Assembly (NCBI GenBank): GCA_013396995.1
Contig: VWZP01002541.1
Coordinates: forward strand, 482,642-546,641
Origin: Dicaeum eximium
Taxonomy: Eukaryota; Chordata; Aves; Passeriformes; Dicaeidae
Direction: 5' to 3'
Length of the DNA stretch: 64,000 nucleotides
This document shows, one piece after another, positions 1 through 13,712 of this stretch (position 1 is its first letter; each line of letters starts with the position of its first letter). The notes beneath the pieces were generated by a model that did not search any database, was not told the DNA's origin, and saw nothing but the letters and a program-made list of their open reading frames with translations. Made by a program: the position numbers and the translations under genes.

Positions 1-2060
1 AGATGACTTTATGCTCCCAGGAGTGCCCAAAAAGCTTCCTAAGAAAAGAAAGAAGTACAATTATGTTTTTCCCTGTAGTTGATGAAAACTGATGGGAAGT
101 ATTATGATCTTAGAATAAAAAACTTTAATGTGAAAGGACTTTATGAAAAGCTTTACCAAAAGCTAAAGAATTCCTTAAATAACCCATTGGTTCTCCTGCT
201 GATCCTCACTTTGTTGGATATGATTCTCAGATTCCTGTCTGAGACTCAGATTTGCATCTAGGGCACAAACAAGGTGAAAATGACTAAAAGAAGAAAAACA
301 ACTTTGTTGCTTAGGCACCTTTAACATCTATCACGTTTTGAAGCCGTAACAAACATTTGGTGCAAATTGGAGCAGTTTTATTTGAACATACAGATATATA
401 AAAAGCAAGCTGATAGAAATGTGGTATGATCACACATACACTATGCCTGCAATCTTCCTTACCATTCTACTTAAAATCAAGGGTCTGACACAGGTCAAGG
501 GAACAAAAATTGGGCTTAATTCTCCCTGGCTGAGGAGGACTTCCATAGAAGACATGTTTTTCAAAAGTACAAGAGAGAAAGTGAAAAACAGTGTATAAAA
601 TTGGCATTTTAAGACTTCTTTAGCACTGTCACAGAACCACAAAGAGCTTTTGTGTAACAGAAACACGTTCTTTCTTCAGTATTTGGAATGCAGTCATTTC
701 ATCACTGTATTAGTGCATTCAAGGCAGAAAATGAAGCACTCTTGGGAAATACAAGCATCTTCTTGCACTGAAATTCACTGATTTTATACAGGTGGGTGCA
801 TGTGGGTACTATTTCACAGAATTCAGACTGATGACAACATCAAGAAAATATTCCTTACTATGACATCAGGTACAAAAAATCCATGTCCTTTAAAAACTAG
901 TGTTTTATCATTAGTACTCCACTAAACATTAAGGATTCTATTTAAAATACAATTTACATAAATACCGCTATTAAAAAAATTAAAATACAATTGTTTTGTA
1001 TTTTAAATAAGTTATGTAAACTCCACTTAATGCAGCCCATAAGAAAATACATGCACATAGTAAAGATCTATTTTGCCATCTGCAGTAAGATTTTTCTTTA
1101 AATGACGAATTCCAGAAGGCAATTTTCAAGGTTTTGAGAATTTAAACAAAAAAAAACTTCCTCTTATTTCAAGTAAAAAACCCTGAAATATTGAAAAAGC
1201 TCTAGACAAATTTACAAGTTTTCACTGCATAAATAAACTGAAAGGAAAATCAACATCAACAAAGCATGAACAGTCAGCTACTAGACACCACAGTGAAAAT
1301 TACTAAAAATTACTTTATAGAAGAGCTAGTTTGTTGTGTTTCCTAATAACATGTTTTAATAATTAAGGAATTTTAAAAAAACCTTTTAATTTTTTAAATC
1401 ATTTTTTCAACTCTGATGAAGATGCTAAAATAAAATTTGCTTTTTAAAAGTGTTCATAGTGCATGTAGTCAATTTGAGCAAGCTCCAAAAGTAAAAGATT
1501 TTGTACTACCTAAGGTAATAAACCTTACATACTTTTTACATACTCACCTGTTTATATATTTCAATAACAAAACAATTAAGTAGAAAGGTCTTTCACTTTA
1601 ATGAAAATTGTATACTTTAAGTATCTGCATCTTGAAAAATTATTGAGGGGCCAATGCATCCTATGCATTAGGTAGTCCAGTTCTGTTCTTCAGCCAGTGC
1701 ACTGACTAAAAACATCAGTACAACTCCCTTAAAGAGCTAAGACCTCTAGACTCAAATTCATATTGAAGTTTACCCCAGACTAACTTTCTGGCACATAAAG
1801 ACACTTCTGTTTGCAGCTAAAGAGAATACCTTAGCAGTCTGAATAAAAGCATCAGTTCTGCCTTTTAAAAAAGTACAACTTCCTTTTTCATGTTATAGCA
1901 ACAAACATTTTTACCTTGAAGAAAGTTGGGTTTTTCCCCTAAAGTGAAATAACATTCTCAGTATTGAGGATAAAAGATTAACTACTTTTCAAGTTCTGCA
2001 TACATAACATTTCTAATTCATGGCAAAGCAGAAGTTGTGTTGCTGCTTAACAATCAATAC
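1..2060 (-). other. MLLT10: MLLT10 intron 9, proximal 2.1 kb (continues left)
   Basis: AT-rich intron after coding exon 9. It holds only an AT-rich inverted repeat (939-1009). The small frame at 79-261 has no recognisable content. Confidence 0.75.
939..1009. repeat. AT-rich 14-bp inverted repeat
   Basis: TATTTAAAATACAA (939-952) has its exact reverse complement at 996-1009. A third, direct copy of 11 bases (TTAAAATACAA, 980-990) forms a tighter hairpin with the right arm. Low base complexity makes chance plausible. Confidence 0.55.
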
Positions 2061-2316
2061 CTTGCTGAAAAGGGCTAGCTGCAGTCACAGTTGTTCCTGG
2101 ATTTCTTCCAGCACCAGGCTTTCTTCCCCTCTGACCTGAATTGTGACCTGCAGATTTCTTCCCTTTACTCTCTGACCCTCTAGCCTCCGAAGAATCTTTT
2201 CCACTTGAAACGTGTGTAGGAACTTCCTGGAAATTTGCATTTGTAAATCGAGCTGAGGTATCTTCCAAGCGCTTCAAGGATCCTGACATGGAGTTGTTGC
2301 TCGTGCTTGTGTATGT
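2061..2316 (-). CDS. MLLT10: MLLT10 coding exon 9: Ser/Gly-rich region with AT-hook-like motif
   Basis: The exon encodes residues 269-353 plus one base. It begins TYTSTSNNSMSGSLKRLED, runs through RFTNANFQEV, and ends TTVTAASPFQQ. RGRKPG at residues 63-68 of the exon (about 331-336 of the protein) is an AT-hook-like core described for AF10, preceded by a KGKK basic patch. The rest is low-complexity and probably disordered. The acceptor is AAATGCCAG^ACATAC after a pyrimidine-rich tract, and the donor is CAGCAAG^GTATTG, phase 1. This is the last AF10 exon in the window; the following exon (the SFSGTPGS region in other vertebrates) is not present in bases 1-2060. Confidence 0.95.
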
Positions 2317-3560
2317 CTGGCATTTTAAAAGAGAGAAGAAATTAAAGAAAAAGTCACACAAAAAACTCTAACAACTGTTTAAAGGACCTCATTCTTTCAA
2401 ATGAATACAGAAGCGTTCAAATACTACTGTAACTATAAACAGCAGGAATTACAGCAGCTGAACTGTGAACATTCTCAGCAAACAACTGAAGTATATAAAA
2501 CAATTTTGTGCAAAAAAATGCATAATGGCTTTGGTTGAAATTTTTACTTCACTGAGGTAAATGGAAAAATCTCATGGGTATAGTCTTTATAGTCCACTTA
2601 AATAGGATATTGTTATTTTATGCCTAAAATTAAAAATTAGAAAATAAACTCTTAATGCTTTTCTGAACATACAATTTTATGTCTTTTTTGTTAAACTGGA
2701 AATATTGTTCCATCAGCAGTGGAACTGTTGAAGGTGTCAAAACCTAAGAATTTGGATCTTTAGGACTTTATAGCCTCAACACCAAACCAAAATCAGCTCC
2801 CTGGCATGTGAACCATCCCCCATTTATCCAATTCCTTAAGAATCACCAAGTAAAGAAGACACATGAGACAGCTGACCGAGACACACTTACTTCAAACACC
2901 CGCTCTCTGACAGGTACAAAAACACTCTTGAGCTCCCAATGCAAATTTCTTCCTCAACCCCAATCCATCCCCAAAAATTCTGACCTTTTTCCTACACTCA
3001 CACACTCTCCACAGGGCTTTCAAAAATTTCACCTTTAGGTGAAATTTTAAGTCCATTATTTGTCTGTTAAATTTTGCCAGAATTGTTCCTATTGGTGAAT
3101 AATAGTCAAAAGAGGTTTCACAGAAAGCAATTAGGTGGGCAGGGAAACTGCATGCCCAACATTAGGAAACTGTACAAGGGAATATTATTGTTCTCATGAC
3201 TGAAAAAAATGTGGAGTTGTGGTAACAGAATTTTAACAACATAAGAAAGAAAATGAAAGCAAAATCAGGAAAAAGAAAAAAAATCTACTGTTATATTCAA
3301 GACATCTAGTAAAATACCTGTTTAAAGCTTCTTTAAAAAATATAGATCAAACCTAGAAACTACTCATCTGTTCAAAATGAGCTTGTCTGGTTTTCAGTTC
3401 TTTACAGAATAGAATTTAAAATAGTATCTACAGTTATCTCCATTAAAGACCACACAAACACATGCCTCTTAAAATTGAGCATACACACACATTTTCTCTG
3501 CCCCAAGTGTGATGCTTGCTGAATTTAGGCCTACAACAGAATGTTTCTTCATCTTTACAC

Positions 3561-3591
3561 AAAGCTTTGTATAGCAGCTATACAAAGTTTT
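3561..3591. repeat. 14-bp hairpin with 3-base loop
   Basis: AAAGCTTTGTATAG, loop CAG, CTATACAAAGTTTT: 13 Watson-Crick pairs and one G:U pair. It is AT-rich and may have arisen by chance or local duplication-inversion. Confidence 0.6.
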
Positions 3592-4268
3592 CCATATTTT
3601 ACTAAAATAGCTAAGACATTTACATAAATCTTACTTTTCAGTTGCAAATGACAGAAGACAACTAAATATACAAGCTTTGAGGAAAGCAAATATTTCAATC
3701 TATTTGCATACCAGGCAATGGTATGCAATTAATTGCAATGACAAGTAGGCATTAATTTGCAAACACTGTGCTGTGATTTGGTTTGACTGCAAGTCTGAAT
3801 GCCACTCCTGGCAGATTTTGAAGAATATGCATGCACAACACAGTTCTGCTTTGGAGAATTTTGCTCCCACAGCTATTTGCGTTTCAGAAGGTGTTGTAAG
3901 GTGTACTGAAATCTACATGCTTACTCAGAGAATCACAAACACTAACATGATGAAATACACCCTAAGCACAGAGAGCCACTGTCATTTTTACGCTCTCCAT
4001 CTATCACTCTGTGCGCCCTGAAGAGTTACACCATCCACCTGCAGCAAGTCTTAAAACTTCTGGGGATTTATGGTGAACATGCAATAATCAGTCTTGGTGC
4101 ACATAGTATGTTCCAAGGTTTGAGTGGCCTTTAGCCCTGCGCAGATGTATAAGACAGTACCCTTGCACAGAGAGAGGAAAGACCTCAGCAAAGATTTCTC
4201 CACAAAAATGCCAAGAGCAGAGTCTGAGCAAAAACCAACCAATCCAAGAAAACCCCAAAAGCCAACAC

Positions 4269-5090
4269 TGGGTTTGCATGGCCAGGTTTTGGCAGGGGGA
4301 GGGCTGTAGGGGGGGCTTCTGTGAGAAGCTGCCAGAGGCAGCCTCCATGTCCAACAGAGCCAACTCCAGCCAGCTTCAGGACCGACTCAACACCAGCCAG
4401 GGCTGAGCCCATCAGAAATGGTGGTAACACCTCTGTAACAACATACTGAAGGGGGAAAACCAAAACAGGGTTACTGGGCAGAAATAACTGCAGCCAGAGA
4501 AGAGCAGACTGAGAACATGTGAGATAATCAACTCTGCAGACACCAAGGTCAAGGAAGAAAGAGAGGGAGGGAGGTGCTCCAAGCACCAAAGCTGAGATTC
4601 CCCTGCAACACATGAAGACCATGGTGAGGCAGCTGTGCCCTGCAGCCCATGGAGATCCACAGGGATGCAGAGATCGACCTGCACCCCATGTAAGAAACCC
4701 ACACCAGAGCAAGTAGATGCCTGAGAGGAGGCTGTGACCCCATGGAGCAGGCTCCTGGCAGGACCTGGAGACCTGTGGAGAGAGGAACCCATGCTGGAGC
4801 AGGTTTCCTCATAGGACCTGTGACCCTGTGGGGGATCCACACTGGAGTCAGGCTGTGCCTGAAGGACTGCACCCTGTGGAGAAGTGATCCACATTACAGC
4901 AGTCTGTGGAGAAGCGTAGCCCATGGGATGGACTCATGATGGAGAAGTTCATGAAGGACTGTCTCCCATGGGAGTGACACTGGAGCTGGGGGAGGACTCT
5001 TCTCCTTAAGCAGCTGCAGGAGCAGCCAGTGACAAACTGATCATTACCCTCACTCCCCATCTCCCCCCACTACTGGAGGGAGCCAAACTC
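4269..5090 (+). mobile_element. 3'-truncated solitary ERV LTR, antisense to MLLT10
   Basis: It starts at TGGGTTTGCATGGCCAGG and continues CTTCTGTGAGAAGCTGCCAG, the 5' end of the same broad family as the copy at 53732-54856. It has the family's GAGCAGG/CCCATGG-rich body up to about 5080 (CTCCCCATCTCCCCCCACTA). The 3' part with the AATAAA and the terminal CA is missing. The right limit is approximate. Divergence from the other copy is high, so it is old. Confidence 0.78.
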
Positions 5091-7332
5091 AAAACGTGAC
5101 ACAAATTTTTTACCAGGAGTAAATATGGGGCTGGTGGCTCTTCCCAACTAAGAAGGTGGGCAGAAGAAGAGGCAGCAAAGAATTCAAATTCCTAAGATAT
5201 TGTAGTTCTTCTTACAACTTTCTATATCGATGTCCCAAAAGTGAAAAAATGTAGTGCTACTACATTAATCAAAGAGTAGTCAGGCGTTTCTTATTTCCAA
5301 CTTTTTCAAACTTAACTGATTCAGACTGAACAATATTTGCTGTCACATTACAGGGATGCAAAAAAGTGCCTCTCAAAATAGCAGGGGCTGGAACCTCAGT
5401 AAAACTTCTTGGAATTAAATTCTGCAGAACAAACAGGCAATTCAACTACATTAACAGAAGGTAAGTTCAGTTTATCGTGCAGCCTTTCATGATTCTATCT
5501 AAAGAAACCACTCATCCAGATAAAAACATGCTTTAAGACATCAGCTGCACAACTGGTCATTACAACTGGATTTACAAAGGTTTAACATCTTTAAAAAGGA
5601 AAAACAAATTTAATTTCAAATTTCAGTTCCCCCCAAGGAACATTATGGTAGCAGAAGTGATTATACACTATGATAAAGTCATGCATGCAATACAAAGAAA
5701 GACTGCTGTGCAACAGAGATCAGGTTCAAATCAATTCTAGCAACTCTGTGTAAAAGGACACATAAAAGTAATACATTAAGACAATATTTTTAACCAAATA
5801 TTCATCTTAGAAAAAAATAAAGCTTGTTTCATTACTAAAATTTCAAAGTTTTGAGGAACACATTATGAGTTTGTAATCTAGAAAAGCAAATGCATGTAAA
5901 TGGTGTTAAAAGGATTTAGGAAAAGGTCCTAAGACTTCCTAAAAACTGAAGGAACTAGCCACAGCAAAAAAATCACTTCCATGTATCCAGTAGATACTTT
6001 TTAAAAAAACATAATTGCACTTCGGAACCTCTGAACACCAATTTTCCAATAAAAACACCAATAAAAAGCTAAACACCAATTTTCCTGATGATTTGAAGAA
6101 CTATTAAAAAAAGGCAATAAATGAAGCAAACAGGTTAGGTAAAGAAAACCCACATGCAAAAAAAACTTTAAAAAAAAAAGGGCATGATAATATTCAAATT
6201 CCAGAATTAATATTCTGTTTCAGTTTAATTAAGTTATAATTTAAGTTGTAGAATTAGAGATTTTCTGTTCACTTTACTGTTTGCTCTAGCTCATCCTTGT
6301 GACTATCCATAGCAGTAAATCTTGTAATTAGGAAAAGGATAGGGAGGACAAAGCAATTAGAAACAAGCTTAGCAGAAAAACAGAATCCAACTGTGTCTTT
6401 GGCATAAAAGCATATTCCAAAAGGCAGGCTGCAAATGATAATCATATTTCCATATATTTTTTAAACTTTTACAGAAATATACAGTAATATCACTTTTTGT
6501 AAAAACTTATGATGATTAGATAATAAAAGTACAAGACAAATATAATTCAAGAAATATAAGATCATACATAGTATAAAACTTTAGCAAAGGCTGTAAAGTT
6601 TAAAGAAGTTTCCACACAAGTTTCCACGAAGCCTCTCTTACAGGCTATGAATTTTAGAAGTTGTCTCGGACTCAAAAGGAGTATGCTTAGGGCAGATTAA
6701 TAAAATGAAATAACCAATTATGTGGACCAGTCAATACTACAACCTAATTTCAATAGCAACTGTCACACTCACTGATTGCAATCTCTAATTGCTCTTAAAT
6801 CAAACCAGCAAAGTGGTAAATTGACTCTGCCTTTTCTTCTACTTTTTTTTTAATAGAGAGTTATGGAGAGTTTCAGAAAACCACTGACTACTAAGTATCA
6901 CTTGACACAACAGTATCAAAGAACACAGCAGAACAACAAACAACACTTAACAGAAGTATGAGCTACAAATAATGGCATGTTAGCAGGTATGAATTCTCAA
7001 GTTAATAATCTTACTATTGAGAATAAAGAAATATGCAACACATACTAAAAATCTAACTTTCTTGGAGATTATTCTTGGAATTAATACCACTGGTTGAGAG
7101 AATACTTCCAGAGACCAGAGAAAGTTGGTATTTCAATCGTTTCACCCCGTCCTGATGAGGTCTTGGTGTACGATATGCAAATACACATTTGTTGAATGTA
7201 ACACCTCAGCAACCAAAGCACACACAGTTAACACAAGCCTCAACACCTTTGCTAAAACACTAAGCTGTGTTAAACCTAGAACGCCATGATCTGTGTAGTA
7301 AGCACAGCTCAATTCAAATCATGATTCCCCCA

Positions 7333-7392
7333 TTCTGATGTCAAACATCCCCACATGAATGGGAGACATTTTTTCCAGCTTTGACATCAGAA
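7333..7392. repeat. 13-bp perfect inverted repeat, 34-base spacer
   Basis: TTCTGATGTCAAA (7333-7345) is answered exactly by TTTGACATCAGAA (7380-7392). This could be a small MITE remnant or a hairpin. No target-site duplication was recognised around it. Confidence 0.6.
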
Positions 7393-7987
7393 AACCCATT
7401 TCTCAATAGTACTGCCCACTCTAATGCCAACATTAGTGTCATTTTATTGGTGGATACAAAAGTGATTCTTGCTGAGTGCAATGAGAACTGTCATTATTTA
7501 ACCCTGTATGTTGCTGCTGGAATTAGGTATTTTCTAACACATTAACAGAAAGGAAAGGTCAGAGAACCTAACAGAACAACCTGTTAATAAGGCAAATGAT
7601 GAGTATATGAAGTGTGAGCTGTAATTTCATAACTACCAGTTCTAAATGCTTACAGGTTCAGTGTCAGATCAGCATGCACAAGTGACTTTTGAAGAAAGAC
7701 TTTCTGAAATTCCTCAAGTCATTAAATATACCTCAATTAAGGAAAATTTACTGAAGAATCACTGGCACCTGACTTAAAATTTAAGTACAAAACTCTAAGC
7801 CTTTCTCCATATGATAAACCTCCAAGTATTTTAGGATTTTACATTACAGGAAAAAATACCAAGAGTGCTTGATAATTACAGAATTTATACCATTATAAAG
7901 CTCCTGTATATATAGCGGAATGATTACATCATTAAATTTTGACATAAGTAACTTAAGTGGAAGAAGAGAAAAAATACATTGACTTAC

Positions 7988-8083
7988 TTTTTCTGTAGTT
8001 ACAGTAAGAGATGGAACCAAAGACGGTGAGGACTCCGACTGCTTCTTATATTTTTGCTTGTGTTTATCTTTCTCTTTATATTT
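7988..8083 (-). CDS. MLLT10: MLLT10 coding exon 8: lysine-rich linker
   Basis: This is another 96-base, phase 0-0 exon encoding residues 237-268, beginning KYKEKDKHKQKYKKQSESSP and ending SLTVTTEK. The first half is a highly charged Lys-rich helix-like stretch, and the second half is a Ser/Pro-rich disordered segment that becomes identical to other vertebrate AF10 at SLVPSLTVTTEK. The acceptor is CTTACAG^AAATAT and the donor is GAAAAA^GTAAGT. Like exon 7, it is symmetric and skippable in frame. Confidence 0.95.
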
Positions 8084-11000
8084 CTGTAAGTTGTAAAAGA
8101 CAATAAAACTAAGTTCAGCTTCACCTTTAACAGAGCCCTTTCTATATCGCATCAAGTGTTATCAGAATTGAAGAGATATGGCAATAATGTCCTGTACTAT
8201 TTGAAAAACACATCAATGTTTTGAATGTTTTATAATATAATTTTATAAAGCAAATCAAGTATTTACATTTGTTTTGAAAGTCCACAAACTGAAATTCTTC
8301 AATTATAACCAGCATTTATGAATGCACTGCTGTTAGTATAACCCACCTTTACAATAATCACTTAATAAACAAAAGAAACTGGACTAAAAACAGACATGCC
8401 TTCTGTTTCAAAGATCTTCATTCATTTTTCACCAAAGATTTCTATCTATCTGCATCTGCACCTGCACAGTATTTTTGGTTGGGATACTAATGTAAATTAA
8501 TGCAAGTTTTTAGCTTTGACTCCCCTACTGACATCTCCATGCATAAGAATGTGAAATCTGATTTAGATTTCATTTCCAAAAAAGGGACATACATTTTATA
8601 GACTAAATAAGTATTTTCCATGGTAAACTGAATGAAATATCAAAAGCTATACAAATCAGATGTGCTTCCTAAAAGAGCTGAGTATGTAATCAGTTGGGGT
8701 TTTTTAAATTTTTATTTCTTAAACATGAACGAAGCATTGGCAGTGTGAACAAAACTGTGCCAATGAAGAGAAAATAACTTCTTATTCCAGAGCCTTTATA
8801 GCATAACAGAAGTCTTTCACACTGGCAGAAATCAATTTTTGGAGGATTACAGAATCAGACCTGAATTGTATTTGTTTGAATAGTTTAGACAAATACTTTA
8901 TAAAAACAGCCAGTGACAAAACTAACAATTAACTTAGAACATAGAAGTTCAGTATTTTTTCCAGTCTAATCATAAAGAAGTCATTTTTTCCTTAGCAAGG
9001 GAATATGGTTTACTTAGACAGTCAGTGTCAGAAGATACAAAGAAACTGCAGCTGTGAGAGAAAGTCACTTACAAGCTAGTGGCACTCAAGTATTTTATTT
9101 CTTTCATTATGTATTTGTGGAATTTTTGTGAACTAACACAAAACTCTGCAGAACAGCACAATGTATGGCTATTTGTTCAGACTGCTTCTACAGAGAGCTA
9201 GTAAAAAATGTGCAACCATATGGATTGACACAAGAGCTTTAAAAATCCTGTTGAGCAGCTTGAAAAGATGCTAAGTCTAAACAGCCACATGAAAACTCAG
9301 TAACTGTTTTGAATCTTAAAAACTACCCACACTGATTTCAACTATCAAAATGATTGTCCAAACTTTCAAAAGAACATCATTTGTTCAACAGCAACTGCAC
9401 AACCACTCCCACCAAGCACCAGGACGAGATGCAATATGTGCATACTCTATTGAGGTATGACCAAGTATCACCTTTCTATTTCTGTCACAACAGAAGAACT
9501 TATTTCATGGAATCAGCCTGAGAGAGTAAGAGAATGAATTCTCAAATTCTCTAGTAAAGTAGAACTGGTTAACTGACAACCTAGATTCAAAGCTGAAAGC
9601 AAAACACTTTTATCTCTACCTTTATGAACTGTAAATACCAGGTAACTGACTCAGAGATCACCTTGTCTCTAACCAGCCCAAATCCACTTAACTAAACTAA
9701 TTTTGCTAGGAATGAAATACAGTTTAACTAAGTAAGTCCTAAAATAAAGTAAAAAAGCTATCAGCACCAAAATATTATGTAAAACTATACTTGCTAGATA
9801 CAATACATAAAGTTCTTTTAATTCTTGTACACTTCTTAAAACTCAAGGACAGGTACACTTTAAAAAGTTCACAGGGATTTCTAGGCTTGGGGTTTTTACA
9901 CACTCAAGTGAACTTGGGGTTTTTTTTCCATTCTGCTACATGGATTAGAAATTTGGAGTTTTTCCCTTCATAATAAAGTGAGCAGGTGTCATAATTACAG
10001 TGACATACACCACAAAGTAGGCTTTAAATTTTTAAAACCTAATATAGGTTTGTTGAAGGAGCTTTAGATCAGGGAGGTTGTGTTTGTTTTCTTTTGTGTT
10101 TTTCTCGATTGAGATTATTTCTCTCTTTTTAGGCCTGGAGAACACATTAGAAAGAAAAAAAAACTACTATGGAGAGGAAGGATTCAAATGCACTGCATGG
10201 TCTTTTCAATAACATCTTAAATGTAACAGTACCCAAAGTGCTACACATACTAACAGAAAAGCAAGCAGGAATCAAAGAAAAAACAGAAGTGTCTACACCA
10301 GGACTGCCAGGTTATCCATTGATTCTGTTGATACAAAAGATTTTCACCAGTGCTAAGCTACCCAACTTACTACATCATCAGTGGATGTGTTTAGAAAAAC
10401 CTGAGTAACAATTTCACGGAACCCCAGACCAGCTTCAAGAAGGAAGCTATGGAATGGCTAACCACGGCATGAATTTCTTTGGCTTTCATCATTCTACTGG
10501 GAAATTCAAATAATCCTAAAGAATTTTTTTTATTTATAATTTTGGAGCCAAGGAGCAATGACTTTAATACACTTTAGCATGAAACTTTGCAATAACATCA
10601 GTAAACAATAAGAAAACTTTTAAATTAATATAATTTACAATCTTTTCTGTTGACTTTCTAGTATTCTTTTACTTCCAGTGTTAATTTCGTCTAAAAGGCA
10701 AAGAAACATAAAATTCTGACCAAAGGAGCACTTAGGAGGATTTCAAATTACATTTTGTAACATACTGAAATGAAGAGTAGTCCCTACATGTAAGGAGGTG
10801 TCAGGAAGGACAAGGAACACAAGAACAGAAGGAAGGAAGGGGGCATAAACAACTCAGTGTCTGGAAGGAATATACTTGATTTCTGTAAAGTGAAGCATCA
10901 GCAACCACATCAAATTCCTCTCCCAGTTCCAAACCACCAAGACAAAATTTGCCAGGACACCTTACCAAGGTTACAGCTTTCCACTCAAAGGCCACTGCAG

Positions 11001-13670
11001 GGGTAACCCACCCAAAGGCCTTCTGCATACAATATCTCATTCACCAGACATCTGCTGTCCTTAACTCTACATTTCCTCCTCCTTTTAGGTTATACCTTCT
11101 CTCACTATTTTTCCTTTTTTTTTTTTCCTAATTATTTTCTTCCCAAGGAAAGTTGCCAAGTCCTACTTCTGAATGTGAATTGCCTTCAAATGCACACAAC
11201 ACCAAAGAACTGGAGAACACTGCAGGAAAATCTCTGAAAGAAATGCTCAGCTTTTACACTGATAAAAATAAAAATTTCAACAACAAGCTGCTGAGCTGCT
11301 GAAGAGACGTAGCTCCCACAAAATGACTTCTTGCAGTTGCACCCTCTTCTACCATGAAGATGCATAAAAAGTATAAGAAGAGATCTGAAATACCCACTTT
11401 GGAACTCAGAAAAGGATTATCAGAGGGACATGAATTCCCACAATATTTAACAAATATGACAGCTTTCAACCAAGTTTGTTTCAAAGGCCACACAAACTAG
11501 CCATCTTCCCTATTGCCAAAAAAACAACAAACTGTTAGCACCCAATGGACAACTCTGCATGCTTCACTTTGTAAGATCTCTGTTCAGCCACAGCTCTAAA
11601 AAAACTCCATAAAGCATAGCAACAGCTCACCAAGATAAACATTCATGCATATAACCACATGGGAACCCCCCATTCTAAGGAAGGTAATGATACCAACTGT
11701 CTGATCTTTTACAAGCTTTACTGTAAGGAAAATAAAGGACAGAAATTACTCTTAACAAGGACTGAAAATAATATTGCCAGTGAGTGAAAGCTAAGGGAGC
11801 ATTAATGGCAGGCAGAACCCACCTATCCCATTTACATACTTAGGAATGAGTTCAGATGTTCCCAACTCCTCTGCAGAGCTGACAAATGCAATCTGTACAT
11901 TCTGTAAAACCAAGACTTAGCAGAAGACACAATTCTAAGGAAGAATATATTAAAACAATAAAGGTCCAATGACAAAATTGACGAAGGAAACATTAATCTT
12001 GATTCACAAGACGAGGTTCAGGCAGCTCCTGAAATCTTTCTTACTGTAAGAAAAAAAAAGTGTGATTGCCATGCAGCCATTGGGTAAGCACTTGTAACAC
12101 TATTGGACCTGAACAACTTGAAGAGCAGCTACATATCAATACAAAATGCCTCAAGTTCATGCATCATGATTAATCAGAAAGCTTTATTTCTCACCAGGGG
12201 TCTCATTTTTGGCTTTTGTTTCTTACCTAAAAAATTATGTAATCCCATCTTAACTCTAACAGCTACATGTTGCTAGATAACAAAACAGAAATGGTGCAAG
12301 ATTTCTGGAATTTTAAAGCACCTTCTGTGCATTGCTTTCTTGTAGACCAGGGGTTAAGGGAATGAAAAAGGATATGGAAATACATTCTGATTGCTTCTAT
12401 TTCTCCCACAAAGATTCAATCTACAAGATTACATACAAACATTACATAATATGACTTCACAAATACACTTTGGTTCCAATTCTTCTTTTTTTTAGCTCAT
12501 TTACTTATTTCATCACTCTGAAGATCAGCACCTGCTCACTCATTTTCTTTAACTTACTTTCAGAGAAACATTTGTCAGAGGAGTGAAAAAGACCAGCATC
12601 TCCTCAAAATATCAAATTGAGGATACATGTGTAACTACATTTTAGCTCTGATCTGTTACCAGCAGAAGAGATGTTATAAAATCTATTTTTTCAAACTTTG
12701 GACTTCGATGTTTGGAAAAAATGAATAATACAAGTGAACAATAGTTCACTTCTAGTGAACTAGAATTTCTTCCAGTACAGAAGAAATGAATGAGTTCAGC
12801 TTTTTTTTTAAATGGCACTAATAACTCACAATACTTCCACATGGAAGTATCATTTAACTTGATGAAGGTATTTACACCTATTTGCAATTCATTTTTGTCT
12901 CAGGAATGCACAGCCCTCTTGAAAGGTGTTTCTACAGGACTTTATTTGATTAAAATACATTCCGAAGTTCGGCATTTAACAGTTCACTGTTACAAAAGAA
13001 GAAAAAGGTTTTCTGACCCCACTCTCACCTTTCTCAGAGTGCTTAACTTGTCAGACCTTCCGTCTGCCCACTCAAACACCTGAACAGCAGCAACAAAAAA
13101 GCAAGTGGGGAGTTTTCTGTTGTTTTAGTGAGCTACATTAGTTCTGTGAAGGAACATGAAAGATGGACAGTAACAGGCACAAGAGACAGATGCAGAACAG
13201 AGAAACAAGAGTTCATGGGTTCAGGGAACAGGAGACTAACTTCTGCTTTGGAAGATTAAAACACATGCACACTATCAGCAACCACCAGTGCTTAGTCCTT
13301 CAAAACCAAACTGCTCGCATTAACCTGGAATTACTGCATTCTATGCCTTCTCTATTACAAAAATCCTTATCCTCCTCCACCTTTGGCTGTTCCAAGTTTT
13401 TAAACCTCAACAACATTTTAAAATCTACTTTTCTTATTGATTATTGTAAGCAAAATCATCTGAATGCCTAAATACCTCATTTTTCAGCTGCTATTTGACT
13501 TCCTCAAATAATTTCAATGTATCAGAATGTTCTATTAGCACAGAGTACTCATATCAGTTCTTTTGTCATTTATATATTTTCTGCACTTTGTGTCACCAAA
13601 GACTCTAAATCCTGAGCTGTCACATCACAACTAACATGCTCAATGGAAAGCTGTGCACAGTTCTTGCTCG

Positions 13671-13712
13671 TCCCAAATAAGAGGCCAGATCTGTGTGGCC
13701 TCTTACTTGGGA
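13671..13712 (-). repeat. Near-perfect 17-bp hairpin with 8-base loop
   Basis: TCCCAAATAAGAGGCCA (13671-13687) and TGGCCTCTTACTTGGGA (13696-13712) are inverted repeats with one difference. In minus-strand RNA (the MLLT10 pre-mRNA) the difference is a G:U pair, so all 17 positions pair. The function is unknown. Confidence 0.8.

Larger units (their letters stand above)
2317..7987 (-). other. MLLT10: MLLT10 intron 8 (5.7 kb)
   Basis: It contains a truncated LTR (4269-5090), a 14-bp hairpin at 3561-3591 and a 13-bp perfect inverted repeat at 7333-7392. The rest is AT-rich with no recognised gene. The frames at 4185-4924 on minus are inside the LTR and are not genes. Confidence 0.78.

Noticed and set aside
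4185..4924. Overlapping minus ORFs of 175, 170 and 107 residues
   Set aside because: They lie within or across the LTR at 4269-5090, and no retroviral or cellular protein motif is visible. LTRs are non-coding.
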